A DNA stretch of 64,000 bases from an uncultured Clostridia bacterium (GTDB lineage Bacteria > Bacillota > Clostridia > Christensenellales > UBA1242): positions 1 through 64,000 of the forward strand of contig CALWEA010000001.1 in the NCBI GenBank assembly GCA_944376905.1. Direction: 5' to 3'. Positions within the stretch are counted from its first letter, which is position 1. Each line of letters opens with the position of its first letter. Under the pieces are notes generated by a model, which had not been told where the DNA came from, ran no database searches, and was given only the letters and a program-made list of their open reading frames with translations. Positions 17,693-26,415 of the stretch are shown piece after piece. Position numbers and translations under genes: made by a program.

Positions 17693-17720
17693 AAAAAACA
17701 CTTCAAAGTGAAGTGTTTTT
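17693..17720 (-). terminator. Terminator of the micro-gene (also works on + strand)
   Basis: CACTTCA (17699-17705) and TGAAGTG (17709-17715), extended by A- and T-runs on both sides. On the minus strand it ends the short transcript that starts near 17850. Confidence 0.75.
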
Positions 17721-17747
17721 ATATTTAAGAGATATGCTTATCTCAAA

Positions 17748-17813
17748 TTATCGCATTAGGGGTGAGCCGTGCAAATGCTTACGGGGCCTAAAACCGCTTA
17801 TAAAACTTTCCAT
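17748..17813 (-). CDS. 21-residue peptide in a structured micro-transcript
   Basis: Short frame MESFISGFRPRKHLHGSPLM(R). It has an ideal ribosome-binding site (GGAGGT, 7 bases before ATG), a consensus promoter 44 bases further up and a terminator 28 bases after the stop, giving a transcript of about 155 bases. The peptide is basic in the middle (RPRKH) and not hydrophobic. The RNA folds as a three-way junction: GGTGAG at the ribosome-binding site pairs with CTCACC near the end of the frame, and two hairpins (GCTTAT/ATAAGC and CCGT/ACGG) lie between. Translation would therefore be self-blocked. It may be a leader-type peptide, a type I toxin-like unit, or simply a small RNA. I know no family. 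Confidence 0.5.
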   Translation of the reverse strand: MESFISGFRPRKHLHGSPLMR

Positions 17814-17831
17814 AAGCCTCACCTCCTACAC

Positions 17832-17885
17832 ATGTTAAGTATAACTTAACATACACATTATAGATAATGTTTAAAAAATAGTCAA
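17832..17885 (-). promoter_or_regulatory. Consensus sigma-A promoter and 5' hairpin of the micro-gene
   Basis: On the minus strand TTGACT (17885-17880), 17-base spacer, TATAAT (17862-17857). The transcript then begins with a perfect 9-base hairpin, ATGTTAAGT/ACTTAACAT (17832-17852), just before the ribosome-binding site. Confidence 0.75.
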
Positions 17886-17891
17886 ATAAAT

Positions 17892-20822
17892 TTAACTATT
17901 TTTTCTTTTAAAATCTATAAAGTTTGTTGCAACATCAAATTTTATATCTCGTCCCAAAGCTTCAAAATGTTTCTTACCACATCTAATCTTAATACTTTCT
18001 CTATCTCTTAAATCAAGATAATTTGTAGAACCTTTTGTTTCAATTACAAAATATAATTTCTTTTCGTTTTCCGTTTTAACATAAACCGCCCAATCTGGTG
18101 TGTAATTGCCTATTGGTGTTGGAATTTTAAACTTATCTGGTATTTTAAAGAAAAGTTTAACATCACCATCATTGTCCAGTTCGGTAGCGAAATCTCGTTC
18201 TATACCCGAATTATCATATACAACATGGTCATACAAAGAATGATCAACAGCTATTGCGTTTTTATCTAAATATGCAAATACTTCCGCTTCGCTTTCTAAA
18301 TCAAATATATCAACAAAAGAATATGATTTACCTGTTTGTTTAGTATAAGTTATTCCATCGATACATTCATTTGCTCGAACATAATTAATTATTTTTGTTA
18401 CTTCTTCAATATATCTTTGTGGATTATTAACAAAATCTTGTAATCTATTGGATTTTAATATAATTTGACCTACCGTGTTTCTTGTTAATTTACAATTTTC
18501 ACTAATTTCGCGGATAATATCTGGAATTAAAAATTCACTATTAACTTCTTCAAATTTAGCACCTTGTGATGTGTAATCAATACCACTTTTATCAATATTG
18601 ATTTTAACCGTTTCCTTTGCAATTTTTATCTTTTGAATTTGTGGCATTTCTGAAATAGATTTAACACATTTTTCAATCAATTTATCTTTGTCCATATTGA
18701 TACGATAAATTGTTTTTTGTTTAATTTTATTCCATATAGATTGAAATTCTGGTTCCTCAAATAAATTATCCTTTCTCTTGACACAAACTTGTTTATACGC
18801 TGGCATAACAACAACTTTCTTATCAGCTTTCTCTATTTGATTTACAATTCTGTCTTTTGCTCTTTCAAACTTTTTAGGTAAATCAATAGTTCCGTTCTTT
18901 AAGTCATTTTTAAGGGTATCTTTCATTTTACCCTTTGTGTCAATATAGTTTTTAGTCCTAAAAAAGTCTAAAAGTTCTCGTGCATCAGTAGCACTCGTTG
19001 TCTTTTCTTGCCCTTGTTCATCAGTGTATGAGATATTAACAAACATATCAATATCAAGAATACCAAATTTAATCCCTGTTTCTTCTTCAATTTCTTTTTG
19101 TAGTTTATCAGCAAATTCGGCAAAATTTTCTTCTGCTATAACATGTAAAATATTGATATTTTTATCGTCAACTCTTTCACCATCTTGATTAACACAAAGT
19201 CTTAGTCCACGTCCTATTTTTTGCCTACAAGTAAATGTAGTTTTGTTTTCAATCAATGTGCAAATTTGGAAAACATTAGGGTTATCCCAACCTTCTTTAA
19301 GTGCTGAGTGAGAGAAAATAAATCTAACCGGACAATCAAAAGACAATAACTTTTCTTTTTCTTTCATAATAAGTGCGTATGTATCATAATCGTCTTGACT
19401 TTCTTTTCCTTCACGAGTGTTTTTTATTTTACCCTTTTTGTCTTTGCTAAAATATCCATCATGAACTTTTGAAACATCAGTATTATAAAAATCTTTAATT
19501 TCTTTATATCTAGGAAGATTTATAAGTTCTTCATAACATTCTTCAAACATTTTAGCATATTCACCCTTATCACTTTCTTCATTGTCATAAACACGATATT
19601 TTGCAACTTCATCAATAAAGAACAACGAAAGCACTTTGATTCCTTTTTGTATATACATTCTTTCTTTATCAAGATGAGCTTCTATTGTTCTTTTTATCAT
19701 CTCTCTTTTCTTAACACTTTCATCTATATCGCCAATAGATTGTCCCAACATTAAGTTTTCAGTATTAGTAAACTCAATTTCTTCAAATCCTTCCATTGCG
19801 TTAATACCAGCAACAATATATCCTTCGTAAATATCTCTACCAGTTTTTGCAACAAGATTTGTGTTTGGTCCTACTGTAATTGTTTCTCTCTTTGTTGTTC
19901 CGTCTTTTTTCTTTAAATCTACTTCGAGTTTCGCCTTATATCCAGAACTAGCGTCAACTGATAACAATTTAATATATGGTTTATTATAATCATCTGCAAG
20001 AGTATTATTAACAACACAAATTTGCTTTACTATGTGCATGTTATATGCGTCAACCGGAGTAAGTCTATAAACTGTATTGATTTTTTGTCTATGAGTTGCT
20101 GAATATCTTAATTCAAATAATGGATTTAGACTTTCAATAGCTTCTCTTGATTTTGATGTATTATCAACACTTTGTGGCTCGTCAATAATAATGATAGGTT
20201 TACATTCTTGCATATACTCTTTCGCTGTTCTATCCATTGAAAAACTATCTTTTGGTGGTTGATTAAAAAGATTTTCACTCTTTTTAAACGCATCAATATT
20301 GATAATCATTATTTCAAGATTTGTTGACTCCGCAAAATCTTTTATTTCATAAAGTTTGTTAGAATTATAAATAAATGGCTTTAATGTTATACCTTCATAT
20401 TCGCGTTTGAAATAATCACGAGTGGTTTGCATAGACTTGTATGCACCTTCTCTAATGGCAACACTAGGAACAATAACAACAAATTTTTTAAATCCATATT
20501 GTTTATGTAATTCAAGAATAGTTTTAGTATAAACAAAAGTTTTACCTGTTCCTGTTTCCATTTCAATATTAAAACGAAGTTCTTTTAAATCTGTAAGTAG
20601 CAAAAGATTTCTATCTTGAATTTCGTGCATATTTTTTTCAATTTGTTCCATAGATAAATCAAGATTATTGCCATATCCAAGTAATTCATCTTTGCTAAAA
20701 TCTAAAATGTCCAATTTTTGCATAGAAAAAGTTGTAGGCACATTTTTAGCGCCCCTAAACAAGTCCACAACAGACATAACCGCCTTATTTTGAAATTCTT
20801 GTTTCTTAAATTGTAGTTTCAT
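17892..20822 (-). CDS. Type III restriction enzyme, Res subunit
   Basis: 976 residues, the normal size for Res. It is an ATP-dependent translocase and endonuclease that cuts DNA with Mod when two unmethylated sites face each other. Superfamily 2 helicase motifs are visible: Walker A ETGTGKT (89-95), motif II IIIIDEPQS near 212, SATHRQ for motif III, and motif VI in TCRQKIGRGLRLC. The C-terminal nuclease of the PD-(D/E)xK type appears as YTPDWAVYV and YFVIETKGS near residues 925-945. It is last in a four-gene operon, six bases after the HEPN-like gene. All key motifs are intact, so the enzyme looks functional. Confidence 0.95.
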   Translation of the reverse strand: MKLQFKKQEFQNKAVMSVVDLFRGAKNVPTTFSMQKLDILDFSKDELLGYGNNLDLSMEQIEKNMHEIQDRNLLLLTDLKELRFNIEMETGTGKTFVYTKTILELHKQYGFKKFVVIVPSVAIREGAYKSMQTTRDYFKREYEGITLKPFIYNSNKLYEIKDFAESTNLEIMIINIDAFKKSENLFNQPPKDSFSMDRTAKEYMQECKPIIIIDEPQSVDNTSKSREAIESLNPLFELRYSATHRQKINTVYRLTPVDAYNMHIVKQICVVNNTLADDYNKPYIKLLSVDASSGYKAKLEVDLKKKDGTTKRETITVGPNTNLVAKTGRDIYEGYIVAGINAMEGFEEIEFTNTENLMLGQSIGDIDESVKKREMIKRTIEAHLDKERMYIQKGIKVLSLFFIDEVAKYRVYDNEESDKGEYAKMFEECYEELINLPRYKEIKDFYNTDVSKVHDGYFSKDKKGKIKNTREGKESQDDYDTYALIMKEKEKLLSFDCPVRFIFSHSALKEGWDNPNVFQICTLIENKTTFTCRQKIGRGLRLCVNQDGERVDDKNINILHVIAEENFAEFADKLQKEIEEETGIKFGILDIDMFVNISYTDEQGQEKTTSATDARELLDFFRTKNYIDTKGKMKDTLKNDLKNGTIDLPKKFERAKDRIVNQIEKADKKVVVMPAYKQVCVKRKDNLFEEPEFQSIWNKIKQKTIYRINMDKDKLIEKCVKSISEMPQIQKIKIAKETVKINIDKSGIDYTSQGAKFEEVNSEFLIPDIIREISENCKLTRNTVGQIILKSNRLQDFVNNPQRYIEEVTKIINYVRANECIDGITYTKQTGKSYSFVDIFDLESEAEVFAYLDKNAIAVDHSLYDHVVYDNSGIERDFATELDNDGDVKLFFKIPDKFKIPTPIGNYTPDWAVYVKTENEKKLYFVIETKGSTNYLDLRDRESIKIRCGKKHFEALGRDIKFDVATNFIDFKRKNS

Positions 20823-20828
20823 TGTTAT

Positions 20829-21506
20829 CTATTCCTCTAATCTTGATATTCTATCATACAAATTGTCTAAAATTTCATCAACATCATCTTTTTCAAATAA
20901 TTTTGACTTTTGATATTCTATTTTTGATTTTTTATCTATTGGTTTAATATTCTTTATATTAATATACCAAAGTAATTTTTTTTCTATTATAAATAAACCA
21001 GCAAGTGCGTTTAGCAAATTTTCTTGATTTGCAAAATTAAAATTAGATTTGTTAAATTTACTATTTATTTCTGTTCTTTTATGTTTTACATTATTATAAT
21101 GATGCCACCAATTTGGTAAATTCCCTTTGTATTTTTTATAGCCGTTTTTATCATATCTTACTTCAATATTTACATCAACCCAAGGCATAAAAGTCAAATC
21201 ATATTTATTTAATATTACTTTTTGTTCAGTTAAATAGTTAAATTGATTAGTCAATAAATATAAGTGTTCCATTATATTATCTCCTTTGTAAGCATTATCA
21301 ACTAACTTGCAAAAAGTTTTTAAAATCACATCTACTTCGCTACAAACAGATAAATATAACTTTAAATACTCAATAGAAAAAGAATGAGCATTGTTTATAT
21401 CTATACTAATATATTTTTCAGTATTTAAAAAATCTTGTTCAAGAAGTAAAAAATAATTCCAATAATTTTTAATAAAATCATTTCTTGTTAGTGTTTTTAA
21501 TTCCAT
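20829..21506 (-). CDS. Hypothetical HEPN-like protein inside the restriction operon
   Basis: 225 residues, mostly helical, without signal peptide or membrane segment. The stretch PNWWHHYNNVKHKRTEI followed by a helix (NLLNALAGLFIIEKKL) resembles small helical proteins, often described as HEPN-like, encoded near restriction and abortive-infection genes. The usual RxxxxH ribonuclease motif is not clear, so nuclease activity is doubtful. It lies between mod (24 bases upstream) and res (6 bases downstream), so it is co-transcribed with both. It may modulate the restriction enzyme or be a stowaway defence gene. Function unknown. Confidence 0.65.
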   Translation of the reverse strand: MELKTLTRNDFIKNYWNYFLLLEQDFLNTEKYISIDINNAHSFSIEYLKLYLSVCSEVDVILKTFCKLVDNAYKGDNIMEHLYLLTNQFNYLTEQKVILNKYDLTFMPWVDVNIEVRYDKNGYKKYKGNLPNWWHHYNNVKHKRTEINSKFNKSNFNFANQENLLNALAGLFIIEKKLLWYINIKNIKPIDKKSKIEYQKSKLFEKDDVDEILDNLYDRISRLEE

Positions 21507-21530
21507 TTATTTACCTTTTTAATCTTAATA

Positions 21531-23456
21531 TTAAAATAACCTCATTTCTTTGTTGCGAGATTTTAAGATTTCTTCTGCGTTTACTAAAAGATTGTCTGTG
21601 TTAAAACAACGGTCTGCAAATAGATATGTTCCAACACTTTTATTTGCAAAATCTTCAATGTCTTCTATTGTTAAATTTGGATAAGTGCAAACAAGTAATT
21701 TATACTCTGGTGCTTCAATTATATATGCTTTATCATTTTGTGTCTTTGTTATTGGTAAACTCAAATCAATACCGTATTTAAGCATAACTTCATATACTAA
21801 ATCCAATTCAGTTCTATCTTCTTTAATATAATCCATACTTGTTTGAATTCTATCTTGAATTACATCAACATCTTTTGTTGGTGTGTTATCCCACTTTTTA
21901 AGGTTAGAACTATCAAGTTTAAACACTTTAAAACCTATATCCAAATTTTCTAAAAATTTACTATTAGAACTTATATTCATAGACATTGTTCTTCTTTCTA
22001 TTTTTTGTCCTTTTTTATCAATTATTTTTTCCGCTATCACTGGCTTGTTAAGATTAGGCACCATCGTTATAATATGTTTTCCTTTTATTTCTGCACCAGC
22101 ACGACGAATACGCTCTTTTCCGATTTCACAAATATTTTTATATCCTGCTCTATACGCTTCGCTATTTTCATCAATCAATTCAGGTAGTTGCACCATAATA
22201 AACTTACGATTACCACCATCTTCTGCATTGAGTTGCATAACTGCGTGTGCAGTCGTTGCAGAACCAGAGAAAAAGTCTAAAATTATTGAATCTGACAATG
22301 AACCCATTTTTAATAATGTAAATATTAACGAAACCGGTTTTGGCGTATCAAAAATTTCACGATTTCCTAATAACTTTTCACATTCATCCTTAGCAGAAGA
22401 TAATGAACCTTCTTCAAGTAATAAATTATAATATACATTTTGAGACAGGTCGTAATCTTCTTTTCTTTTTATCCTTTTTACTTTCTTATTTTTATAATCA
22501 AAATAAATTTTCCCTTCACTTATTAATTTTTGCACTGTTTCTTTACCAAGAGTCCATCTCATATTTTCACTAGGATAAAACTCAATGTTTGTTTGGGGAT
22601 CTATAATTGCAAATTGCATAGTAGTTCTTTCATAAGTTCCTAAATTTGTTTTTTCTATTCCTTCTAAATTATAGTCTCCTTTTTCATCTTGATATTTGAA
22701 CATCCTATCTATGATTTTATAATTAAAACAACCTGCACTTTTTTTCTTAAAACAACAAACTATGAACTCTGTTAATGTCCCAATTAATTTTTCAGTATTG
22801 CTAGCCCCACCTTTTTTCTTCCATACCAAAATTTCTATGTTTTGTTCACCAAAAATCTCTGAGCATATTTTTAACAAATTAGAAATTTCATCTTGCATTG
22901 AAATAAAGATAACGCCATCATCAGTAAGCAAGTTTCTTGCAAGTTTAAGGCGTGGATACATCATATTAAGCCAATTTGTGTGATAACGACCATCTGTATC
23001 TGCATTTGATTTTTGTGCTTGTCCTGTTTGCTCTTTATAATTTTTGATATTATCTTCAAAGTTATCTTTATAAACAAAATCATGACCTGTATTGTATGGT
23101 GGATCTATGTAAATCATCTTTATCTTGCCATTATAAGACGCTTGCAAAAGTCTTAATACTTCCAAATTATCGCCTTCAATATAAAGGTTTTGAGTGGTAT
23201 CCCAATCTTTGCTTTCTTCTTTACATGGTCTTAAAGTTCCAGTAGAACGCTTTTGTGCAAGTTTTGTTGCTTCTGTTTTTCCGTTCCATGTAAAAGAATA
23301 TTGTTCCTTGTTGCGATTAATGTTTTCGCCAAGTAACAATTCCAATTCTTCCAAATCAATTTTATCTTCTTTTACAATACTAGGAAACAACTCTTTAAGT
23401 TTCTCCACATTTTCTTTAACCAAATCCAAACTTTGTCCGTCTAATTTTTCAATCAT
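21531..23456 (-). CDS. Type III DNA adenine methyltransferase, Mod subunit
   Basis: Methylates adenine N6 in the recognition site, protects host DNA and supplies specificity to Res. 641 residues. Beta-class motif order: catalytic DPPY at 118-121 (IYIDPPYNTGHDF), target-recognition region in the middle, and SAM-binding FSGSATT near residue 387. The N-terminal 90 residues are the usual Mod leader. No homopolymer or tandem repeat suitable for phase variation is seen. Its start overlaps the end of the AlbA_2-like gene by eight bases, so the two are coupled. The recognition sequence cannot be predicted. Confidence 0.95.
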   Translation of the reverse strand: MIEKLDGQSLDLVKENVEKLKELFPSIVKEDKIDLEELELLLGENINRNKEQYSFTWNGKTEATKLAQKRSTGTLRPCKEESKDWDTTQNLYIEGDNLEVLRLLQASYNGKIKMIYIDPPYNTGHDFVYKDNFEDNIKNYKEQTGQAQKSNADTDGRYHTNWLNMMYPRLKLARNLLTDDGVIFISMQDEISNLLKICSEIFGEQNIEILVWKKKGGASNTEKLIGTLTEFIVCCFKKKSAGCFNYKIIDRMFKYQDEKGDYNLEGIEKTNLGTYERTTMQFAIIDPQTNIEFYPSENMRWTLGKETVQKLISEGKIYFDYKNKKVKRIKRKEDYDLSQNVYYNLLLEEGSLSSAKDECEKLLGNREIFDTPKPVSLIFTLLKMGSLSDSIILDFFSGSATTAHAVMQLNAEDGGNRKFIMVQLPELIDENSEAYRAGYKNICEIGKERIRRAGAEIKGKHIITMVPNLNKPVIAEKIIDKKGQKIERRTMSMNISSNSKFLENLDIGFKVFKLDSSNLKKWDNTPTKDVDVIQDRIQTSMDYIKEDRTELDLVYEVMLKYGIDLSLPITKTQNDKAYIIEAPEYKLLVCTYPNLTIEDIEDFANKSVGTYLFADRCFNTDNLLVNAEEILKSRNKEMRLF

Positions 23457-24534
23457 TTTTAAGCTCCTTTTTATATGTATTTAGATCTTCTAAAGTTATG
23501 TTTTGTAAAAACTCAATACATTTATTTAATGCTTTCATACTAAATCTTTTTGAATTTTGTTTAGCAGATAGTTTTACAGGATAGCAATATTCTTCACTTA
23601 AGAATTTATTGTTTTCAATAAAAGCTTCAATTTTATAGCGTTTTAAATTTTCTTTTGTATACTCTACTCCATCTTTAGACATAATCTTTTGATTAATTAT
23701 TTCATCAACTAAATCGCAATAGCGGTATGGATGTGTTTTATTTATATCTAATGCATTTCCTATATCAGTGGACAACTCATAATATCCTGAATCACTTTTT
23801 AATTTTATATTTCCTATTATTTTCAATGTTGGATCACCATTTATTTCATTAAAGCGACCCTCTTGAATTAACTTAAATTTCATTAACAAATCTTCATCAA
23901 TTCTTACTCCTTGATTATCGCTATTTGTAGAAATAAATTTTCCATTTTTGCCATCAATTATTATAACATTATCTAATCCTATTTTAGCAATTGCACCTAA
24001 AAATTTCATCCATTTCTCTTGTTCAGCAACTCGTTTGTTTTCAATTATTGCACTTAATTCCGAGTATTGTATTTTTCTAATAGAATCGTTATATCTATAA
24101 AAAATATCACCGACCTTAATAACACTACCATCTACTTTATTAAATATATGAGGCTTTACTTTGGATTCGGGAATATAAAATAAAACGAATTTTGATGTTC
24201 CAATATTATGAAGATAATGCTTATACTCCATATTAGGTTGACAAAAAGAGAGTATCTTACCTCGCATTTTTTCAGAATCAATATAGGTATTATAAAAATT
24301 TATCTTTTCTTCACTTAAACCTTTTAATTGCCTATTATTTGGACTAACTCCACAAATAATATAACCACCTTTATTGTTAGCTAATCCATTCATTGCTTTA
24401 AGCAAATCGGCATCAATATCTAAGCTTTCTTTATATTCTATATCATATGATTCAGTCGTAAATAAGCAACCGTCTTTATCGCAATTAAATAAAACATCTA
24501 ATATATCTTTTGAAAAACAATTATCCATTTTCAC
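23449..24534 (-). CDS. AlbA_2/Schlafen-type putative DNA-binding protein
   Basis: 361 residues. The N-terminal part (about 20-160) fits the AlbA_2 domain: IEYKESLDIDADLLKAMNGL, then NNKGGYIICGVS with the GG-containing strand, and a later GDIFYRYNDS strand. The C-terminal half is unassigned. AlbA_2 proteins are seen with defence islands and mobile elements; some act in anti-phage systems. It is first in the restriction operon, starts with ATG behind GAGGTG, and overlaps mod by eight bases. It could be a regulator of mod or an independent defence factor. Confidence 0.8.
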   Translation of the reverse strand: MKMDNCFSKDILDVLFNCDKDGCLFTTESYDIEYKESLDIDADLLKAMNGLANNKGGYIICGVSPNNRQLKGLSEEKINFYNTYIDSEKMRGKILSFCQPNMEYKHYLHNIGTSKFVLFYIPESKVKPHIFNKVDGSVIKVGDIFYRYNDSIRKIQYSELSAIIENKRVAEQEKWMKFLGAIAKIGLDNVIIIDGKNGKFISTNSDNQGVRIDEDLLMKFKLIQEGRFNEINGDPTLKIIGNIKLKSDSGYYELSTDIGNALDINKTHPYRYCDLVDEIINQKIMSKDGVEYTKENLKRYKIEAFIENNKFLSEEYCYPVKLSAKQNSKRFSMKALNKCIEFLQNITLEDLNTYKKELKND

Positions 24535-24694
24535 CTCACTTCAAAGCATATCATAAAATCTTTTAATTTGCTTTATTTCTTGAAATTAAAATTTTTATTA
24601 TTTTATATTATAACATAAAATTTTCAAAATTGAGTAAAATTTTTAATACATTTCTAGTATATAAGACTATTTTAAGTATAAAAATGGGATCCTG

Positions 24695-24750
24695 GCGTGT
24701 GCTTGTCTTGAACAAGTGGTGTAGCTTCGCTCCACCAGACAAGCACACGC
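24695..24750 (+). repeat. Structured repeat, copy 2
   Basis: Perfect 14-base inverted repeat GCGTGTGCTTGTCT (24695-24708) and AGACAAGCACACGC (24737-24750). Inner stem GGTG (24718-24721)/CACC (24733-24736) is topped by AGC-TTC-GCT. Compared with copy 1 at 2097, the second pair of the inner stem is G-C here and C-G there, so pairing is kept. Confidence 0.8.
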
Positions 24751-24906
24751 ACTTAAACAAATAAATCAATAAAAATATTTAATGAATAAAAAATAGAACT
24801 TAATAATTAATTGAAAAATATAAGATGTTTAACAATAAATATATTTACAAATAAATGTTAATAAATATTAAAATTAAAGAATTCTTTTTAATACACTGGA
24901 ACAAAT

Positions 24907-24988
24907 AGCAAGAACTGACGAAAGAGATGTCGCAAGGCGCAGGCTTATCCATTGCGACATTCTCTTCTTTTTTATGTCAGTTCTTGCT
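24907..24988. repeat. 82-base near-perfect hairpin
   Basis: AGCAAGAACTGAC (24907-24919) pairs with GTCAGTTCTTGCT (24976-24988). After an internal loop, AAGAG and ATGTCGCAA (24922-24935) pair with TTGCGACAT and CTCTT (24952-24966). The apical loop is 16 bases. The frame crossing it (24927-25187) lacks a ribosome-binding site and is not a gene. Confidence 0.75.
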
Positions 24989-25049
24989 TTTCGTTGCTCT
25001 CCTTTTCTTCGCCTTTTGGCTGGTATGTTCGCATAGTTCTCACAACAAT

Positions 25050-25141
25050 TCAAGGGAAATATATATTTTTTATTTAATTTTAAGATTAAGGCTTGCCTTA
25101 GTCTTATTCTTTACACAAAATATATATTTATTTTTCCTTGA
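25050..25141. repeat. 92-base nested hairpin
   Basis: Three collinear stems: TCAAGG (25050-25055)/CCTTGA (25136-25141), AAATATATATTTT (25057-25069)/AAAATATATATTT (25117-25129), and an apical TAAGATTAAGGC/GCCTTAGTCTTA (25081-25106) with one T-G pair. With the preceding hairpin it forms a folded block of about 240 bases upstream of the HTH gene. Confidence 0.7.
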
Positions 25142-25337
25142 TTTGTTGTTTATGAGATTACAAAGAAAAAATTTATATCAATTTTAATTTACAACATTTT
25201 TTCTTTTTATAATTAACTAAGTTGTTAAATGTCATTTGTTTCATGTTATTTAACAATACTCCAAACACTACTTAATATTCATTCAAACTATGCTCTTTTT
25301 TGTTTGTGCCAAAAGGCAAATAAAAGGAGTTATACAT

Positions 25338-25970
25338 ATGAATGAAGTAAAAAAGAAAGTTAGAATTTTAGACAATAACATAGTTATCACATTAGATAAT
25401 CTTCAAAAATTATCTCAATATTTTGCATTAGCAGGACTAAAAACTGTGAAGAAGTATGCTTTTAGCGGTATGCCAAAGATAGAAAGATTACAAAAGCAAT
25501 TGTATCAAGACATTCATTACCATAAAGAATTAGATACATATTCGGATGCTTACGATTTAGTTCAAGAAGCAAGTTTATTCCTATATAAACATTTAGGACA
25601 TAGACTTAGTGAGTTATGCAAAAGTTCTAAATCAAAATCTGGCAAGATTGATACAATTAGAAATGCTTGTTTAAGAGTTATACAAGTTTATTTAAGAAAA
25701 GAATTGAAATATTTAAATAATACAACCGATGAAGAAGAATATCTTGAAGTTGTGAATGAAAAACCTATTATAAACGGAAAAGAAGATTATACAAAAGTAA
25801 AAGAGATAACAAATAAAATAGTTCAAACAAAACTAGAAAAACAAATATTATATTATTTCTACAATGGAGTTGCTCCAAAACTTGTTGCTGAATTTTTACA
25901 AATAAGCACTGATAAAGTATATAAGCGAAGAAGAAAATTTAGAGAAAGATATAATTTATTATTCGCTTAA
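25338..25970 (+). CDS. Small sigma-factor-like or HTH regulator
   Basis: 210 residues from the ATG at 25338, chosen because AAAGGAG lies 8 bases before it; the frame is open back to 25290. The middle has a helical region (YDLVQEASLFLYKHLGHRL). The C-terminus, LEKQILYYFYNGVAPKLVAEFLQIS then DKVYKRRRKF, looks like a region 4-type helix-turn-helix. Proteins of this kind occur on clostridial integrative elements, where they act as sigma-like activators. It lies between the restriction operon and the recombinase, so it may control island genes. A terminator follows. Confidence 0.6.
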   Translation: MNEVKKKVRILDNNIVITLDNLQKLSQYFALAGLKTVKKYAFSGMPKIERLQKQLYQDIHYHKELDTYSDAYDLVQEASLFLYKHLGHRLSELCKSSKSKSGKIDTIRNACLRVIQVYLRKELKYLNNTTDEEEYLEVVNEKPIINGKEDYTKVKEITNKIVQTKLEKQILYYFYNGVAPKLVAEFLQISTDKVYKRRRKFRERYNLLFA

Positions 25971-25978
25971 TAATAATT

Positions 25979-26012
25979 AATCCATACTTAAAAACAAAGT
26001 ATGGATTTTTTT
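25979..26012 (+). terminator. Rho-independent terminator
   Basis: AATCCATACTT (25979-25989) pairs with AAGTATGGATT (25997-26007), followed by T-run. It ends the HTH gene. Confidence 0.85.
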
Positions 26013-26220
26013 GATTAATTTTAAAATATGCCTTAACTTTTAGTTCATTTAGTGGCTATATATAGAAACTTGTTCCAAAAATGTTAAGTTTTGCTATAAA
26101 ATTTCATGCAATGTTATTTTTTGTATTAGTAAACTACATATAGATGATATTTAATGTTATGGTAAAAATTTAAAATTCGTGGTACGGTTTTTATGTAATT
26201 AAAAACAAAATGAGATTGTG

Positions 26221-26329
26221 ACGTGTGCTTGTCTTGAAACAAGTGAATAGTCTTTCGAGTGCGAAGTGTAAACGAAAACTCACTATTGTCAAAGGTAAAG
26301 TGTATTGTTTCACAACCTTTGACAATAGT
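26221..26329 (+). repeat. Structured repeat, copy 3 (partial) with competing hairpins
   Basis: The first 25 bases match the left part of copies 1 and 2 (CGTGTGCTTGTCTTGA, then ACAAGTG), but the right arm is replaced. ACTATTGTCAAAGGT (26282-26296) pairs perfectly with ACCTTTGACAATAGT (26315-26329). The same ACTATT could instead pair with AATAGT at 26246-26251, so two exclusive folds exist. It lies in the leader of the recombinase gene. Confidence 0.65.
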
Positions 26330-26415
26330 ATGAAAATTTTAAGATTAAAGCAAACATTCGTTTCCGTTTGTTTCGCCCTTGTCGAAAGACAAACTAAAAA
26401 TAAAAGGAGTAAAAA

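Noticed and set aside
21883..22431. 182-residue frame antisense to mod
   Set aside because: Shadow of a clearly conserved methyltransferase gene.
24927..25187. 86-residue hydrophobic frame
   Set aside because: It lies inside two large hairpins, begins in a stem, and lacks a ribosome-binding site.
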